64,000 nt of DNA from JBBQLG01 sp038327655. Its GTDB lineage: Bacteria; Bacteroidota; Bacteroidia; Cytophagales; Spirosomataceae. Both the position numbers and the translations under genes were made by a program. Each line of letters opens with the position of its first letter. Position 1 is the first letter of the stretch. Positions 50,806 to 60,115 of this stretch are shown piece after piece. The notes beneath the pieces are model-generated. The model searched no databases and was not told the DNA's origin. It worked only from the letters and a program-made list of their open reading frames with translations. The stretch spans positions 15,784-79,783 of the forward strand of contig JBBQLG010000007.1 of NCBI GenBank assembly GCA_038327655.1, given 5' to 3'.

Positions 50806-50823
50806 CTGATAAGCTACTGTCTA

Positions 50824-51090
50824 CTACTTGGCTTGTGCCGGTGCGGCAAAAGGTACTTGAACGGGAACCGGTTTGTAAATGGCACCAGTAGCGAAATCGA
50901 CAATTGTGCCCGGCCAGAAAAGCAGAACGTCAGCAATCAGGGCACCGACGCGAACCTGACGCTGAGGTTCACCGTCTTTAGGCTTCGTAGTTTGGTAGCT
51001 ATTTCTTGGTCCACCAAATACCGTTGCACAACTCGATAAAATTACAACGCTACAGATAACAATGGCAACTTGAGTCAAAAATGATCTCAT
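50824..51090 (-). CDS. Small lipoprotein, unknown function
   Basis: An 88-residue lipoprotein from ATG 51090. The signal is MRSFLTQVAIVICSVVILSSC, with the Cys at 21. The mature part begins ATVFGGPRNSYQTTKPKDGEPQRQVRVG and has a hydrophobic patch (LIADVLLFWPGTIVDFATGAIY) that may be a membrane hairpin. C-A-T-V-F-G-G resembles small lipoproteins with a C-x-(T/S)-I-x-x-G start. No function is known. Confidence 0.7.
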   Translation of the reverse strand: MRSFLTQVAIVICSVVILSSCATVFGGPRNSYQTTKPKDGEPQRQVRVGALIADVLLFWPGTIVDFATGAIYKPVPVQVPFAAPAQAK

Positions 51091-51237
51091 GACAAGATAG
51101 TGATAGTGAGTAAAATAGTGAAGAATGGTTTTAACACTCCAAATAAACGGATAAATAATCAATATGCTGACTGATTATCATATTATCTATTTCTTTGCAG
51201 GGTTAAACTTGCTTGCTGCCTAAAATCATATCATCAC

Positions 51238-54120
51238 TTATGCCAATTCCATTGCCAGGAACTTGCCGGTGTAGCTTCCCTTTGTTTTGGCCACTTTTTC
51301 GGGTGTGCCTTCCGCAATAATCAGCCCGCCTTTAGTGCCGCCCTCCGGGCCGAGGTCGATCACGTGGTCCGATACTTTGATTACGTCTAAGTTGTGTTCG
51401 ATGATCAGGACCGTGTTGCCTTTGTTGACCAGTTTATTCAGCACGTCCAGCAAATGAGCGATGTCCTGAAAATGCAGTCCGGTAGTGGGTTCGTCCAGGA
51501 TATACATCGTTTTACCGGTGTCTTTCTTGGACAGTTCCTCCGCTAACTTCACCCGCTGTGCTTCGCCACCCGACAACGTTGTCGCGTGCTGACCCAGTGT
51601 GATGTAACCCAAACCCACGTCATTCAGGGTTTGTACTTTCCGCAGAATCCGGGGCTGACTGGCGAAGAAGTCCAGGGCCTGCTCTACGGTCATATCCAGC
51701 ACGTCGGCGATGGATTTGCCTTTGAAGCGTACTTCCAGCGTTTCGCGGTTAAAGCGTTTGCCTTTGCACGTTTCGCAGGCCACGTGAACGTCGGGCAAAA
51801 ACTCCATCTCGATCTTTTTCATGCCCGCGCCCTCACAGTCTTCGCACCGCCCACCTTTGACGTTAAACGAGAAACGGCCCGGTTTGTAGCCCCTGATTTT
51901 GGCTTCCGGCAGTTCGGCGAAGAGTTGCCGGATTTCGGAAAACATACCCGTGTAGGTGGCCGGGTTGGAACGGGGCGTCCGGCCAATCGGCGACTGATCG
52001 ACCTCGATTACTTTATCCAGAAACTCCAGCCCTTCCACCGATTTAAACGGCATGGCTTCGCGCTTCGACTTATAAAAATACTTGTTTAGAATCGGGAACA
52101 GCGTGTCGTGAATCAGCGTCGATTTACCACTGCCCGACACGCCCGTGATCGAAATCATCCGACCTAAAGGCAGTTTCAGCGTCGCATTCTTGAGATTATT
52201 TCCCGTCGCACCCTTGATAACCAGAAATGTACCGTGCCCTTTCCGGCGTTCGGCGGGCACTTCGATGTTCCGGCGACCGCTCAGGTAGTCGGCCGTCATG
52301 CTGTCATTTTTGATAAACTCGTCCGGCGTACCCGCCCCAACCACATGCCCGCCGTGCCGACCCGCGCCCGGACCAATGTCGAGGATATAGTCCGATTCGA
52401 GCATCATGTCTTTGTCGTGTTCGACCACCAACACGGTGTTGCCCAGATCGCGCAGGTTCTTCAGCGAGTCGATCAGTTTCACGTTGTCGCGCTGATGCAG
52501 ACCAATGCTCGGCTCGTCCATGATGTACAGCACCCCAACGAGTTGGGTACCAATCTGCGTCGCCAGGCGGATGCGCTGCGCTTCGCCCCCGGACAGTGTC
52601 CGCAACGGCCGATCGAGGGTGAGGTAATCCAGACCAATATCCAGCAGGAATCCGATGCGTTTGCGAATCTCTTTCAGCACCTCTTTACCGATCACGTTTT
52701 GCCGGTCGGTCAGTCGTGCCTCTAAGCCAACAGTCCAGTTGGCCAGTTCCGAAATGTCCATACGGGCCAACTCAGAGATATTTTTCTCGTCGATCTTGAA
52801 AAACAGCGAATCTCGTTTCAACCGGGCGCCCTGGCATTCGGGACAGGTTTTAACGACCATAAAGTCCTTGAGCCAATCCAGAATTTTATCGCTGCCGTTC
52901 TCCTGCTGCCGTTTCAGGAAGTTGATGATACCCTCGAATTTCACGGGTGCTGGAACCGGTTCGGCGTTCTTTTTGGTCGGCGCGGGTTCGTCTTCCGACG
53001 TATCGCCGTAAAGAAGCAGTGTAAGCAGTTCGGGCGGGTATTTGGTCAGGGGCGTGGTCAGGCTTAATTTCTGCTTCTTCAGAATCACTTCGATCTCCCG
53101 GAAAATCCACAGTTCGCGGTATTCGCCTAACGGAGCAATGGCCCCCCGGCTGATGCTCAGTGACTTATCAGGAATGATGGATTCTTCGGTGATTTCTTCG
53201 ATCAGCCCCAGCCCGTTACAAACCGGACACCAGCCGTACGGCGAGTTGAACGAGAACGAGTTGGGTGAGGGTTCGTCGTAGCTGATGCCCGATTCGGGGT
53301 CCATCAGGTTCTGCGAAAAATAAATCGTTAACCCGGCCTGATCGAGCACCTGCATGGCCCCTTTTCCCTGTTTCAGGGCCGTTTGCACGGATTGGCTCAG
53401 CCGAAACCGGTCGTCAGCATTGGGTACGATCCGGTCAATTACGATCTCGATGTCGTGAACTTTATACCGGTCCAGTTGCATTTTCGGCGCAATGTCCTGC
53501 ACCACGCCATCGACCCGCACTTTGGTATAGCCCATTTTGGCGATTTGCACGAACAGTTCGCGGTAATGGCCTTTCCGCCCCTTAATCAGCGGAGACAGCA
53601 ACGTCAGTTTCTGGCCGGTATAGTGCGTCAGAATCTGTTCGATGATCTGATCCTGCGACTGCCGCACCATTTTCCGGCCCGTCACGTACGAATACGCTTC
53701 ACCAGCGCGAGCGTAGAGCAAGCGCAGAAAATCGTAGATCTCGGTGGTGGTGCCGACGGTGGAACGCGGGTTTTTAGAGGTCGTTTTCTGCTCGATGGAA
53801 ATGACCGGACTCAGGCCGTTGATCTTATCCACGTCGGGCCGTTCCATGTCGCCGATAAACGAACGGGCATAAGCCGAAAAGCTTTCCATGTACCGCCGTT
53901 GGCCCTCAGCGTAGATGGTATCGAAGGCCAGCGACGATTTACCGCTGCCGCTGATGCCCGTCACGACCACCAGTTTGTTGCGGGGAATCGTAACGTCGAT
54001 ATTCTTTAGATTATGTTCACGGGCACCCAGCACTTCGATCTGGTCGTAGCCCGTTAATTCGACATCGGTGGTCGCGGCCCGGCGTTCGTTGGCCCGCGCA
54101 GGTTGTTGTGTTTCGGTCAC
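51238..54120 (-). CDS. uvrA: Excinuclease ABC subunit A
   Basis: A 960-residue ABC-type ATPase that finds DNA damage for nucleotide excision repair with UvrB. Walker A sites are GISGSGKSSLAFDT (near 54) and GVSGSGKSTLIHDT (near 660); ABC signatures LSGGEAQRIRLA and LSGGEAQRVKLAEEL. Zinc sites are CPVCNGLG, CPECQGARLKRD and CEDCEGAG...CETCKGKRF. It starts with GTG at 54120. It lies alone on its strand; the next plus-strand gene starts 152 bases away. Confidence 0.97.
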   Translation of the reverse strand: MTETQQPARANERRAATTDVELTGYDQIEVLGAREHNLKNIDVTIPRNKLVVVTGISGSGKSSLAFDTIYAEGQRRYMESFSAYARSFIGDMERPDVDKINGLSPVISIEQKTTSKNPRSTVGTTTEIYDFLRLLYARAGEAYSYVTGRKMVRQSQDQIIEQILTHYTGQKLTLLSPLIKGRKGHYRELFVQIAKMGYTKVRVDGVVQDIAPKMQLDRYKVHDIEIVIDRIVPNADDRFRLSQSVQTALKQGKGAMQVLDQAGLTIYFSQNLMDPESGISYDEPSPNSFSFNSPYGWCPVCNGLGLIEEITEESIIPDKSLSISRGAIAPLGEYRELWIFREIEVILKKQKLSLTTPLTKYPPELLTLLLYGDTSEDEPAPTKKNAEPVPAPVKFEGIINFLKRQQENGSDKILDWLKDFMVVKTCPECQGARLKRDSLFFKIDEKNISELARMDISELANWTVGLEARLTDRQNVIGKEVLKEIRKRIGFLLDIGLDYLTLDRPLRTLSGGEAQRIRLATQIGTQLVGVLYIMDEPSIGLHQRDNVKLIDSLKNLRDLGNTVLVVEHDKDMMLESDYILDIGPGAGRHGGHVVGAGTPDEFIKNDSMTADYLSGRRNIEVPAERRKGHGTFLVIKGATGNNLKNATLKLPLGRMISITGVSGSGKSTLIHDTLFPILNKYFYKSKREAMPFKSVEGLEFLDKVIEVDQSPIGRTPRSNPATYTGMFSEIRQLFAELPEAKIRGYKPGRFSFNVKGGRCEDCEGAGMKKIEMEFLPDVHVACETCKGKRFNRETLEVRFKGKSIADVLDMTVEQALDFFASQPRILRKVQTLNDVGLGYITLGQHATTLSGGEAQRVKLAEELSKKDTGKTMYILDEPTTGLHFQDIAHLLDVLNKLVNKGNTVLIIEHNLDVIKVSDHVIDLGPEGGTKGGLIIAEGTPEKVAKTKGSYTGKFLAMELA

Positions 54121-54271
54121 GTTGTGATAGCCTTATTCTTTATTTCAACAGTAAACCAGCGGTCGAAGTTTCGACCGTTCATGAAACGCCGGTGACGAAT
54201 GAACCGGTTTGCAAACAGCCACCCGCTTCCGGTAGTTATACCGTAGACTTACTCACCATTACGAAAACGTT

Positions 54272-55372
54272 ATGTCAACGCCACCGCCAGACGATGCCCA
54301 CGGCCCCATCAGCCAGTTGGAGCTGCGCTACCTGCGCGGGGCACTCGACGCACAACATCCCAACGATCAGCCGTACGTGATGAGTAAAGTGGAGCACCGG
54401 GTCATTCGGCAGGTGAAAAACCGGGCGATGGCGCAGACTGCGCTGATTGGCGCGTTGGGTATCCTGCTTTTCTACCTGCCTCAGTACTTCTGGCCCGGTT
54501 TCTTCGCGGATACTGACCTGACGGTAGCCCGTACGGTATATGGTTTGCCACTGGTGCGTATTTTGTTCGGGTTACTGTTGCTCTACTTAGAAATTAGCCT
54601 GCTGCTGCACCTGAACATTCGCGCCGTTCGCACCATTATGGGCGTCTGCCAGTTTCCCCGACTTTACGATGCTCAGTACGAACGCCATCTACGGGCCTTG
54701 TCCGACGCAGCCCTGGATCGGGACAACCGGGGGTATCTGCACTTCGGCCTCGATCCGTATCTGGTTTTGCCGCAATGGGGGTTAACGCTGTTTCTGATCG
54801 TCAATAAGTTGAAAGCACTGGCAACGACGCTGACGCTGCGGTTGGTGCTCAGGGTAAGCAGAGCGGGGGTTGCTTCGCTGGCTGATCTGATCGGTATGCC
54901 GGTCATGGCTTTCTGGAACGCCTGGGCAACCCGATCCATCATTCACGAAGCCCAGGTGCGGGTGATGGCTCCGCTGACGATTCGGGAATTTGTCGATGAA
55001 CTACACGAAGAATGGCGCGATAACGACCTCTTTTGTCAGCTTATCCCCGAAGCATTACAGTTTGTGGCCATTCCCAAACGCCAATATAATTACGCGCATC
55101 TGGTCTTTACTGAAACGCTGATGGATCGGTTTGGTCTGACGGTAATTCGGCCAACGGGTGGTTTTCTGGAGAAACTGGCACAGGCGCCAGACAATGTACG
55201 GCAGGGACTGGAGCGTCTTATCATCTTCGGTGCCCTGATCGACGGGAAACTGTCGTGGTTCGAGCGTCGGCGGTTGCGGCAGTTGCGGGAAAAAGGCTGG
55301 CTGACGCATACACTGGCCAGCATCGAAACCCTCGGCAAAACGTTTAATCGGGGCGAAGGACTCTGGGTGTAA
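54272..55372 (+). CDS. Multi-pass membrane protein, unknown function
   Basis: A 366-residue protein. Hydrophobic segments lie at about 52-72 (TALIGALGILLFYLPQYFW), 92-118 (VRILFGLLLLYLEISLLLHL), and weaker ones at 165-190 and 205-222. Then a mostly helical cytosolic C-terminal part with LTIREFVDELHEEW and FGALIDGKLSWFERRRLRQLRE. The last segment recalls TerB-like modules but is not conclusive. No family is recognised. It ends exactly where gldE ends on the other strand. Confidence 0.75.
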   Translation: MSTPPPDDAHGPISQLELRYLRGALDAQHPNDQPYVMSKVEHRVIRQVKNRAMAQTALIGALGILLFYLPQYFWPGFFADTDLTVARTVYGLPLVRILFGLLLLYLEISLLLHLNIRAVRTIMGVCQFPRLYDAQYERHLRALSDAALDRDNRGYLHFGLDPYLVLPQWGLTLFLIVNKLKALATTLTLRLVLRVSRAGVASLADLIGMPVMAFWNAWATRSIIHEAQVRVMAPLTIREFVDELHEEWRDNDLFCQLIPEALQFVAIPKRQYNYAHLVFTETLMDRFGLTVIRPTGGFLEKLAQAPDNVRQGLERLIIFGALIDGKLSWFERRRLRQLREKGWLTHTLASIETLGKTFNRGEGLWV

Positions 55373-56707
55373 TCAGGTTATTTTAGTAATCTGCACTTCC
55401 TCGATTCGCTTGTCGTCCGCACTCAGGATGTGAAACAGAAACCCTTCCGCTGTGATTTCTTCGCCGGGCTTCGGTAATCGGGTGAAGAGTTCGAGCAGCA
55501 AACCGCCCAGCGACTCCGCATCGCCCCGAAGATCATCGAACGTGTCCGTACTTACATGCAAGACGCGACATATATCAGTCAGGGGTAGTTTCCCGGCCAT
55601 GATAACCGTGTGATCATTTATACGACGGTAATCATCGGCTTCTTCCTTGTCGGATTCGTCGTTGATGTCGCCAAAAATTTCCTCGATGATGTCTTCCAGC
55701 GTAATCAGACCGGCCGTGCCGCCGTACTCATCCACAACGATAGCGATGTGAACGCGCCGTTGTTGAAAATCCTGGAGCAGGTTGTCAATCTTCTTGGTTT
55801 CGGGAATAACAAATGTTGGCCGTAGCAGCGTCTGCCACCGAAAACCCGTTTCATGCCGCAGATGGGGCAATAAATCCTTGATGTACAGAATGCCCGTAAT
55901 GTCATCAATCGACTCGTGGTAAACCGGCACCCGCGAATAGCCCGATTCGTTGATCTCGGCCAGTAATTCGTCAAAGGTCAGGTCATCGGCGAAGGCATTA
56001 ATGTCCATTCTGGCCCGCATTACCTGCCGGGCCGTCAGGTTGCTGAAATTGACAATCCCTTTTAGTATTCCCTTTTCTTCGGCGGTCGCTTCGACGCTGG
56101 TCAAATCCACGGCCTGACTCAGTTCCTCAACCGATAATTTATAGCCTTTTCGCTGAATACGCTTGTCCACCTGATTGCTCAGACTGACCAACAGGGCCGA
56201 GATGGGTCGGAACACCACCAATGCCGTTTGCGCCAGCGGGGCCGTTGCCAGGGCCATGTTCAGGTGGTTCTGATTGGCATATACTTTGGGAATCATCTCG
56301 CCGAAAAGCACAATAATCAGGGCCGTTATCAGCGTAATACCCGTCAGAATCAGACCCGACGAATGAGCCGCCTGCGAGAGTTCCCACGTCAGGTAGGTGA
56401 TGATGACAACGATGGTAATGTTCAGCAGATTATTGAGAATCAGCAGCGAGGCTAATAACCGCCGGGGTCGGTCGAGCAAGTCGGCTACGCGCTGTTCGGC
56501 GGGAAGATCGCTGTTGCGGCACTGTGCCCGGTCGTCGGGCGAGAGGGAGAAAAAGGCGGCTTCGGAAGCGGATGCGAGTCCGGCTAACAGCAGCAGCAGC
56601 AGCAATACAGCGGCATAGGGGCCATAGAAAGCAAAATAGGTGCCCCAATCGTCGCCGACTGAGGGCACCCTTCGTAAAAGCGGGTCACCGGGGTCCATGC
56701 AGATCAA
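55373..56707 (-). CDS. gldE: Gliding-motility-associated GldE (CNNM/CBS/CorC-HlyC)
   Basis: A 444-residue inner-membrane protein. Four membrane segments in the CNNM/DUF21 domain (about 20-190) contain SASEAAFFSLSPDDR and LFGEMIPKVYANQN. Two CBS modules (about 215-330, VMRARMDINAF; RVPVYHESIDDITGILYIKDL) and a CorC_HlyC domain (about 350-440) follow. In Flavobacterium GldE belongs to the gliding/T9SS-linked set and usually lies beside gldD, which is not seen here. It shares the strand with ssb and mutY upstream. Confidence 0.9.
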   Translation of the reverse strand: MICMDPGDPLLRRVPSVGDDWGTYFAFYGPYAAVLLLLLLLAGLASASEAAFFSLSPDDRAQCRNSDLPAEQRVADLLDRPRRLLASLLILNNLLNITIVVIITYLTWELSQAAHSSGLILTGITLITALIIVLFGEMIPKVYANQNHLNMALATAPLAQTALVVFRPISALLVSLSNQVDKRIQRKGYKLSVEELSQAVDLTSVEATAEEKGILKGIVNFSNLTARQVMRARMDINAFADDLTFDELLAEINESGYSRVPVYHESIDDITGILYIKDLLPHLRHETGFRWQTLLRPTFVIPETKKIDNLLQDFQQRRVHIAIVVDEYGGTAGLITLEDIIEEIFGDINDESDKEEADDYRRINDHTVIMAGKLPLTDICRVLHVSTDTFDDLRGDAESLGGLLLELFTRLPKPGEEITAEGFLFHILSADDKRIEEVQITKIT

Positions 56708-56728
56708 ATCTTGGTCGACAAGCGTGGC

Positions 56729-57259
56729 TTAGAACGGTAAATCATCGTCGCCACCATCGCTGAATGTCTGCGTCGAAGCCGGTTGGGGTCGGGCCGGTGC
56801 GGCTGTCCGTTCGGCAGCCTGACGCGGAGCCGACTGTTGGACAGGCGCTTGAGCGGGTGCAGCCGCCTGTTGCTGACGGGGTTGGGGCGGAGCCTGTTGT
56901 CCGTAATCACTGCCGCCCTGCCGGTCGTTGGGACTGCCCAGCAACTGCATGGTCGTGGCGCGAACACGGAGCGAAAAACGCTCTTTGCCGTCTTTATCGG
57001 TCCAGAGTTCGGTACGCAACCGGCCTTCGATATACACTGGATTTCCTTTCTTGAGGTACTGCTCGGCTACTTTGGCCTGCTCGTTCCACAGTTCGACGCG
57101 GAACCACTCAGTTTGCTCCACTTTCTCGCCGGTGCGGTTCGTGTATTTTTCGGTGGTGGCCACGTTAAACTGCGCCACAACGGCCCCGCCGTCAAGGTAA
57201 CGTACTTCGGGATCGGCACCCAGATTGCCAATGAGGGTCACTTTGTTCAGGCTTGCCAT
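56729..57259 (-). CDS. ssb: Single-stranded DNA-binding protein
   Basis: A 176-residue SSB. The OB fold covers about residues 1-110: SLNKVTLIGNLGADPEVRYLDGG and EWFRVELWNEQAKVAEQYLKKGNPVYIEGRL (in two parts). A Gln/Pro/Ala-rich linker follows, and the acidic tip DGGDDDLPF binds partner proteins. It lies 21 bases upstream of gldE and 74 bases after mutY, an order common in Bacteroidota. Confidence 0.95.
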   Translation of the reverse strand: MASLNKVTLIGNLGADPEVRYLDGGAVVAQFNVATTEKYTNRTGEKVEQTEWFRVELWNEQAKVAEQYLKKGNPVYIEGRLRTELWTDKDGKERFSLRVRATTMQLLGSPNDRQGGSDYGQQAPPQPRQQQAAAPAQAPVQQSAPRQAAERTAAPARPQPASTQTFSDGGDDDLPF

Positions 57260-57333
57260 GGTTTTGATTTAGTCAGAAAATGAATGAAAGTTGTGCGGGG
57301 ATCAAGAAGATAAAGATACTAAAAATGACCGGT

Positions 57334-58437
57334 TTATCCAAACGTCCGTTCAAAATAAGTCGTGATCAGAACCGGCTTGGGTAACCGCCCAATTTCGGCT
57401 GTTGAATACCAAATCAGGCTCGTTGGTAAGGCCATATCCCGATCAGTTGGCAGCTCTATCAGGTGAAAGACTGCCTTCACCCGCTGATGCGAAAGCAACT
57501 GTATGCCCGTTACTTGCAGGCTCATCAAGACGCCCCCATGAACCAATGCCTGCACCTCGCCGGGAAATTCCATGTCCGATAGTGTGTGCTTCGGCTCGTC
57601 GGTTTCAATCAGATAAAAGTCAAACAGGCTTTGCCAGATGTCTTTGCCCGTCCGTTCGCGCATGGCCACTTGCTGCTGCCCATCGGAGTCGGTTTGGTAG
57701 AAAACGAGGTAGTTAAAATATCGCTCGCGCACGGCCGCTTTTTTGGCTTTCACCGGCAGTTTGTGCTGCCGCCCGGTCTGAAAGGCAACGCACTGCTGTT
57801 GTACCGGACACAGCAGACAATCGGGCGAAACGGGTGTACACTGAATCGCCCCAAACTCCATGATTGCCTGGTTATACGTCGCCGGATCGGGGGCATGCGC
57901 CATCAGGTCGACTGCCCGTTGCGCGAAGGTTTTTTTGGCGGCTGTCGTCGTAATGTCCTCCGTGATACCGAACACCCGCGCCAATACCCGGTACACGTTA
58001 CCATCGACCACCGGCACCCGTTCGCCAAAAGCAAACGACGCAATAGCAGCGGCCGTATAGGCACCGATCCCTTTGAGTGTCAACAACTCGCGGTTGCTGC
58101 CGGGGAATTTACCTTCCCGTTCCGATGTAATCCATTTGGCCGTCTGATGCAGGTTTCTGGCCCGGGAGTAATAGCCCAATCCCTGCCAGAGCCGGAGGAT
58201 ATCCCGTTCTTCGGCAGCAGCCATGTCGGCTACGGTTGGGTAAGCATCAACGAAGCGTTCGTAGTAGGGTTGACCCTGCGCCACACGGGTTTGCTGTAGA
58301 ATTATTTCCGACAACCAGATGCGGTACGGATCGCGGGTATGTCGCCAGGGAAGATCACGTTTGTGGCGCTCGTACCACTGTTCCAGGGTTGCAGCAAAAG
58401 CAGTAACATCGGCGTTAGAATCTGATTGCCAGTTCAA
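57334..58437 (-). CDS. mutY: A/G-specific adenine glycosylase
   Basis: A 367-residue DNA-repair glycosylase that removes adenine opposite 8-oxoguanine. The helix-hairpin-helix is LTLKGIGAYTAAAIASFAFG, and PVVDGNVYRVLARVFGI holds the catalytic Asp. The [4Fe-4S] cluster is CTPVSPDCLLCPVQQQC (Cys spacing 6-2-5). A NUDIX-like C-terminal domain (about 235-367) recognises 8-oxoG. It starts at 58437, diverging from the HU gene. Confidence 0.95.
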   Translation of the reverse strand: MNWQSDSNADVTAFAATLEQWYERHKRDLPWRHTRDPYRIWLSEIILQQTRVAQGQPYYERFVDAYPTVADMAAAEERDILRLWQGLGYYSRARNLHQTAKWITSEREGKFPGSNRELLTLKGIGAYTAAAIASFAFGERVPVVDGNVYRVLARVFGITEDITTTAAKKTFAQRAVDLMAHAPDPATYNQAIMEFGAIQCTPVSPDCLLCPVQQQCVAFQTGRQHKLPVKAKKAAVRERYFNYLVFYQTDSDGQQQVAMRERTGKDIWQSLFDFYLIETDEPKHTLSDMEFPGEVQALVHGGVLMSLQVTGIQLLSHQRVKAVFHLIELPTDRDMALPTSLIWYSTAEIGRLPKPVLITTYFERTFG

Positions 58438-58484
58438 AATAAAAACTAAAAGTGCAGCGTTACGACTAAAATGAGCGAGCGGGG

Positions 58485-58516
58485 TTTTTGTAATCGGTTG
58501 AAAACCCGTACCTTTG
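58485..58516 (+). promoter_or_regulatory. Predicted promoter of the HU-like gene
   Basis: TTTTTG at 58485-58490 and TACCTTTG at 58509-58516, spaced by 18 bases, fit the -33/-7 pattern well. Transcription would start near 58523, which fixes the HU start at GTG 58579 and not at 58471. Confidence 0.65.
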
Positions 58517-58578
58517 TACTCCCATTTTTGGAACTTGAAATTTCAACAACTCAGGAAACGTTAAAGTTTAGTAAAGTC

Positions 58579-58893
58579 GTGACGAAAGCAGACGTAATCG
58601 CAGAAATTGCCGAGAAGACCGGAATTGACAAGGCCGATGTTACACAAACCCTGGAGAGTTTCTTCACGGTGGTGAAAGACACGCTGGCTTCCGAGGAGAA
58701 CATTTACGTGAGGGGATTCGGCAGTTTCATCAATAAAAAAAGAGCCAAAAAAGTAGCCCGGAATATCTCCAAGAATACGGCTATGGTGATTGATGAGCAT
58801 TTTATTCCAAGCTTCAAGCCCGCGAAGGTATTTGTTGAACAGGTAAAGAGTAAAGTGAAATCGGAAGGTAAAGTCGAACACCACGTCGATTAA
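58579..58893 (+). CDS. HU/IHF-family DNA-binding protein
   Basis: A 104-residue nucleoid protein starting at GTG 58579. MTKADVIAEIAEKTGIDKADVTQTLESFF is the helical start, and YVRGFGSFINKKRAKKVARNISKN is the beta-arm region that enters the DNA minor groove. The Lys-rich tail goes beyond the usual 90 residues. An earlier in-frame ATG at 58471 is rejected because the promoter lies inside it. It is the first gene of a unit with the TPR gene and the 29-residue gene. Confidence 0.9.
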   Translation: MTKADVIAEIAEKTGIDKADVTQTLESFFTVVKDTLASEENIYVRGFGSFINKKRAKKVARNISKNTAMVIDEHFIPSFKPAKVFVEQVKSKVKSEGKVEHHVD

Positions 58894-58914
58894 CCACCGA
58901 ATCCCGTACTTCCG

Positions 58915-59772
58915 ATGAAAAAGCCCATTCTGCTGGTTCTCGTTCTGGCATCCGTCCTCACCGCTGGTTTGTATAGCCTGCCGCGTGTGGTAGTACAGAA
59001 CGAGAACCCGCAACTGGGCGGTCGGGCATCGGACGCGCCCACAAAAGATTCACTCAACGCAGTGGCCAATACCGGTGCAAAAGACAAAAGCACCGTTGAA
59101 CATAACGTTCCGCTGACGCCGGAGCAATCGACCCGTCTGGAAACGCTGCACCGTCAGTTTACGGCGGCCATACCAACGGGCAAAACAAAAGCGGCTGAAG
59201 AACTGGTTAGTTTCTTCCGAACGGCGCAGAAGTACGATAGTTCGGCTCGTTACGCAGAAGTTATCGCCGAACTGGAACCAACGGAAGTGAACTGGCTAAA
59301 AGCGGGTGATGCTTACTATGAAGCATACGGCTTCTCGGTTGACGACGCGAAATCAGCCCGTCTGGGCGAAAAAACGCGGGCCGTTTACCAGAAAGCCCTC
59401 GATCAGAACCCGGACCTGCTGGCGGCAAAAGCCAACATGGCCATGACCTACGTGAGCACACAAACGCCGATGGCCGGTATTATGATGCTGCGCGAAGTAC
59501 TGAAGGCGGAACCAACCAACGAACTGGCCCTGTTTAATCTGGGTCTGCTCTCGATGCGTTCAGGACAGTATCAGCGGGCGATTGAGCGGTTCCGGCAGAT
59601 TCTGGTCAATAACCCGCAGAACCGAAAGGCTCTGTTTTATCTGGGCATCAGTCTGGCCGAAGCCAATCAGAAGCCCGAAGCCCGCAAGGTACTGGCGCAG
59701 GTAAAAGCCCAGGAAACCGATCCTCAGATTCTGGCCGCCGTGCGGGAATATGAAGAGCAACTGAAAAATTAA
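58915..59772 (+). CDS. Exported TPR protein
   Basis: A 285-residue protein. An N-terminal signal anchor is at about 4-22 (ILLVLVLASVLTAGLYSL). A linker and then TPR units follow in the C-terminal half: ALDQNPDLLAAKANMAMTYV, EPTNELALFNLGLLSMRSGQYQRAIERFRQIL and NPQNRKALFYLGISLAEANQ. Such proteins scaffold protein complexes, here on the periplasmic side. The 21-base gap to HU and the conserved order HU-TPR-rng in Bacteroidota suggest a functional link, not yet explained. Confidence 0.88.
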   Translation: MKKPILLVLVLASVLTAGLYSLPRVVVQNENPQLGGRASDAPTKDSLNAVANTGAKDKSTVEHNVPLTPEQSTRLETLHRQFTAAIPTGKTKAAEELVSFFRTAQKYDSSARYAEVIAELEPTEVNWLKAGDAYYEAYGFSVDDAKSARLGEKTRAVYQKALDQNPDLLAAKANMAMTYVSTQTPMAGIMMLREVLKAEPTNELALFNLGLLSMRSGQYQRAIERFRQILVNNPQNRKALFYLGISLAEANQKPEARKVLAQVKAQETDPQILAAVREYEEQLKN

Positions 59773-59831
59773 CGATTACGGGCCAACCGGTTGGCTGGCC
59801 GACATTTTTTATCTTATTAAACACTTTTATC

Positions 59832-59921
59832 ATGCCTTGCGGTAAGAAAAGAAAACGGCATAAGATTGCTACCCACAAACGGAAGAAACGCTTACGGAAG
59901 AACCGGCACAAGAAAAAATAG
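59832..59921 (+). CDS. Very small basic protein, COX24/AURKAIP1-like (29 residues)
   Basis: The frame ATG 59832 to TAG 59919-59921 encodes 29 residues beginning MPCGKKRKRHKIATHKRKK. Nearly two thirds of the residues are Lys, Arg or His. Bacteroidota carry such a peptide, related to the mitoribosomal AURKAIP1/COX24 domain, at this place before rng. Related small basic proteins are ribosome parts, so it is probably a ribosomal protein (inference). It lies 59 bases after the TPR gene and ahead of a terminator. Confidence 0.85.
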   Translation: MPCGKKRKRHKIATHKRKKRLRKNRHKKK

Positions 59922-59998
59922 ACAAATAGCTGACCTGACATTCATCCTTTATCATTGATAAATGCGTGTGAACGGCAGCTATTACATACTCTTTTTCT

Positions 59999-60025
59999 GA
60001 AGCCCCGTGGTCACCGCGTGGCTTC
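59999..60025 (+). terminator. Intrinsic terminator before rng
   Basis: GAAGCC and GGCTTC close a stem with a further CG pair inside, followed by TCTTTTTTT. It ends the HU/TPR/small-protein unit, so rng probably has its own promoter. Confidence 0.75.
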
Positions 60026-60115
60026 TCTTTTTTTCAACGGCCTGCCACTTTTCGAGTGGCTGGCTTTGTTGTATTTAAGGAATTACGCCATTCTATCTAA
60101 CCGCGTCTGCATCTT

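Noticed and set aside
51586..54009. Several long plus-strand frames opposite uvrA
   Set aside because: All are antisense to conserved UvrA motifs; His/Arg/Phe-rich content shows they are shadows.
58471..58578. Longer start of the HU-like protein
   Set aside because: A good -33/-7 promoter lies inside, and HU proteins begin at M/V-T-K-A-D.
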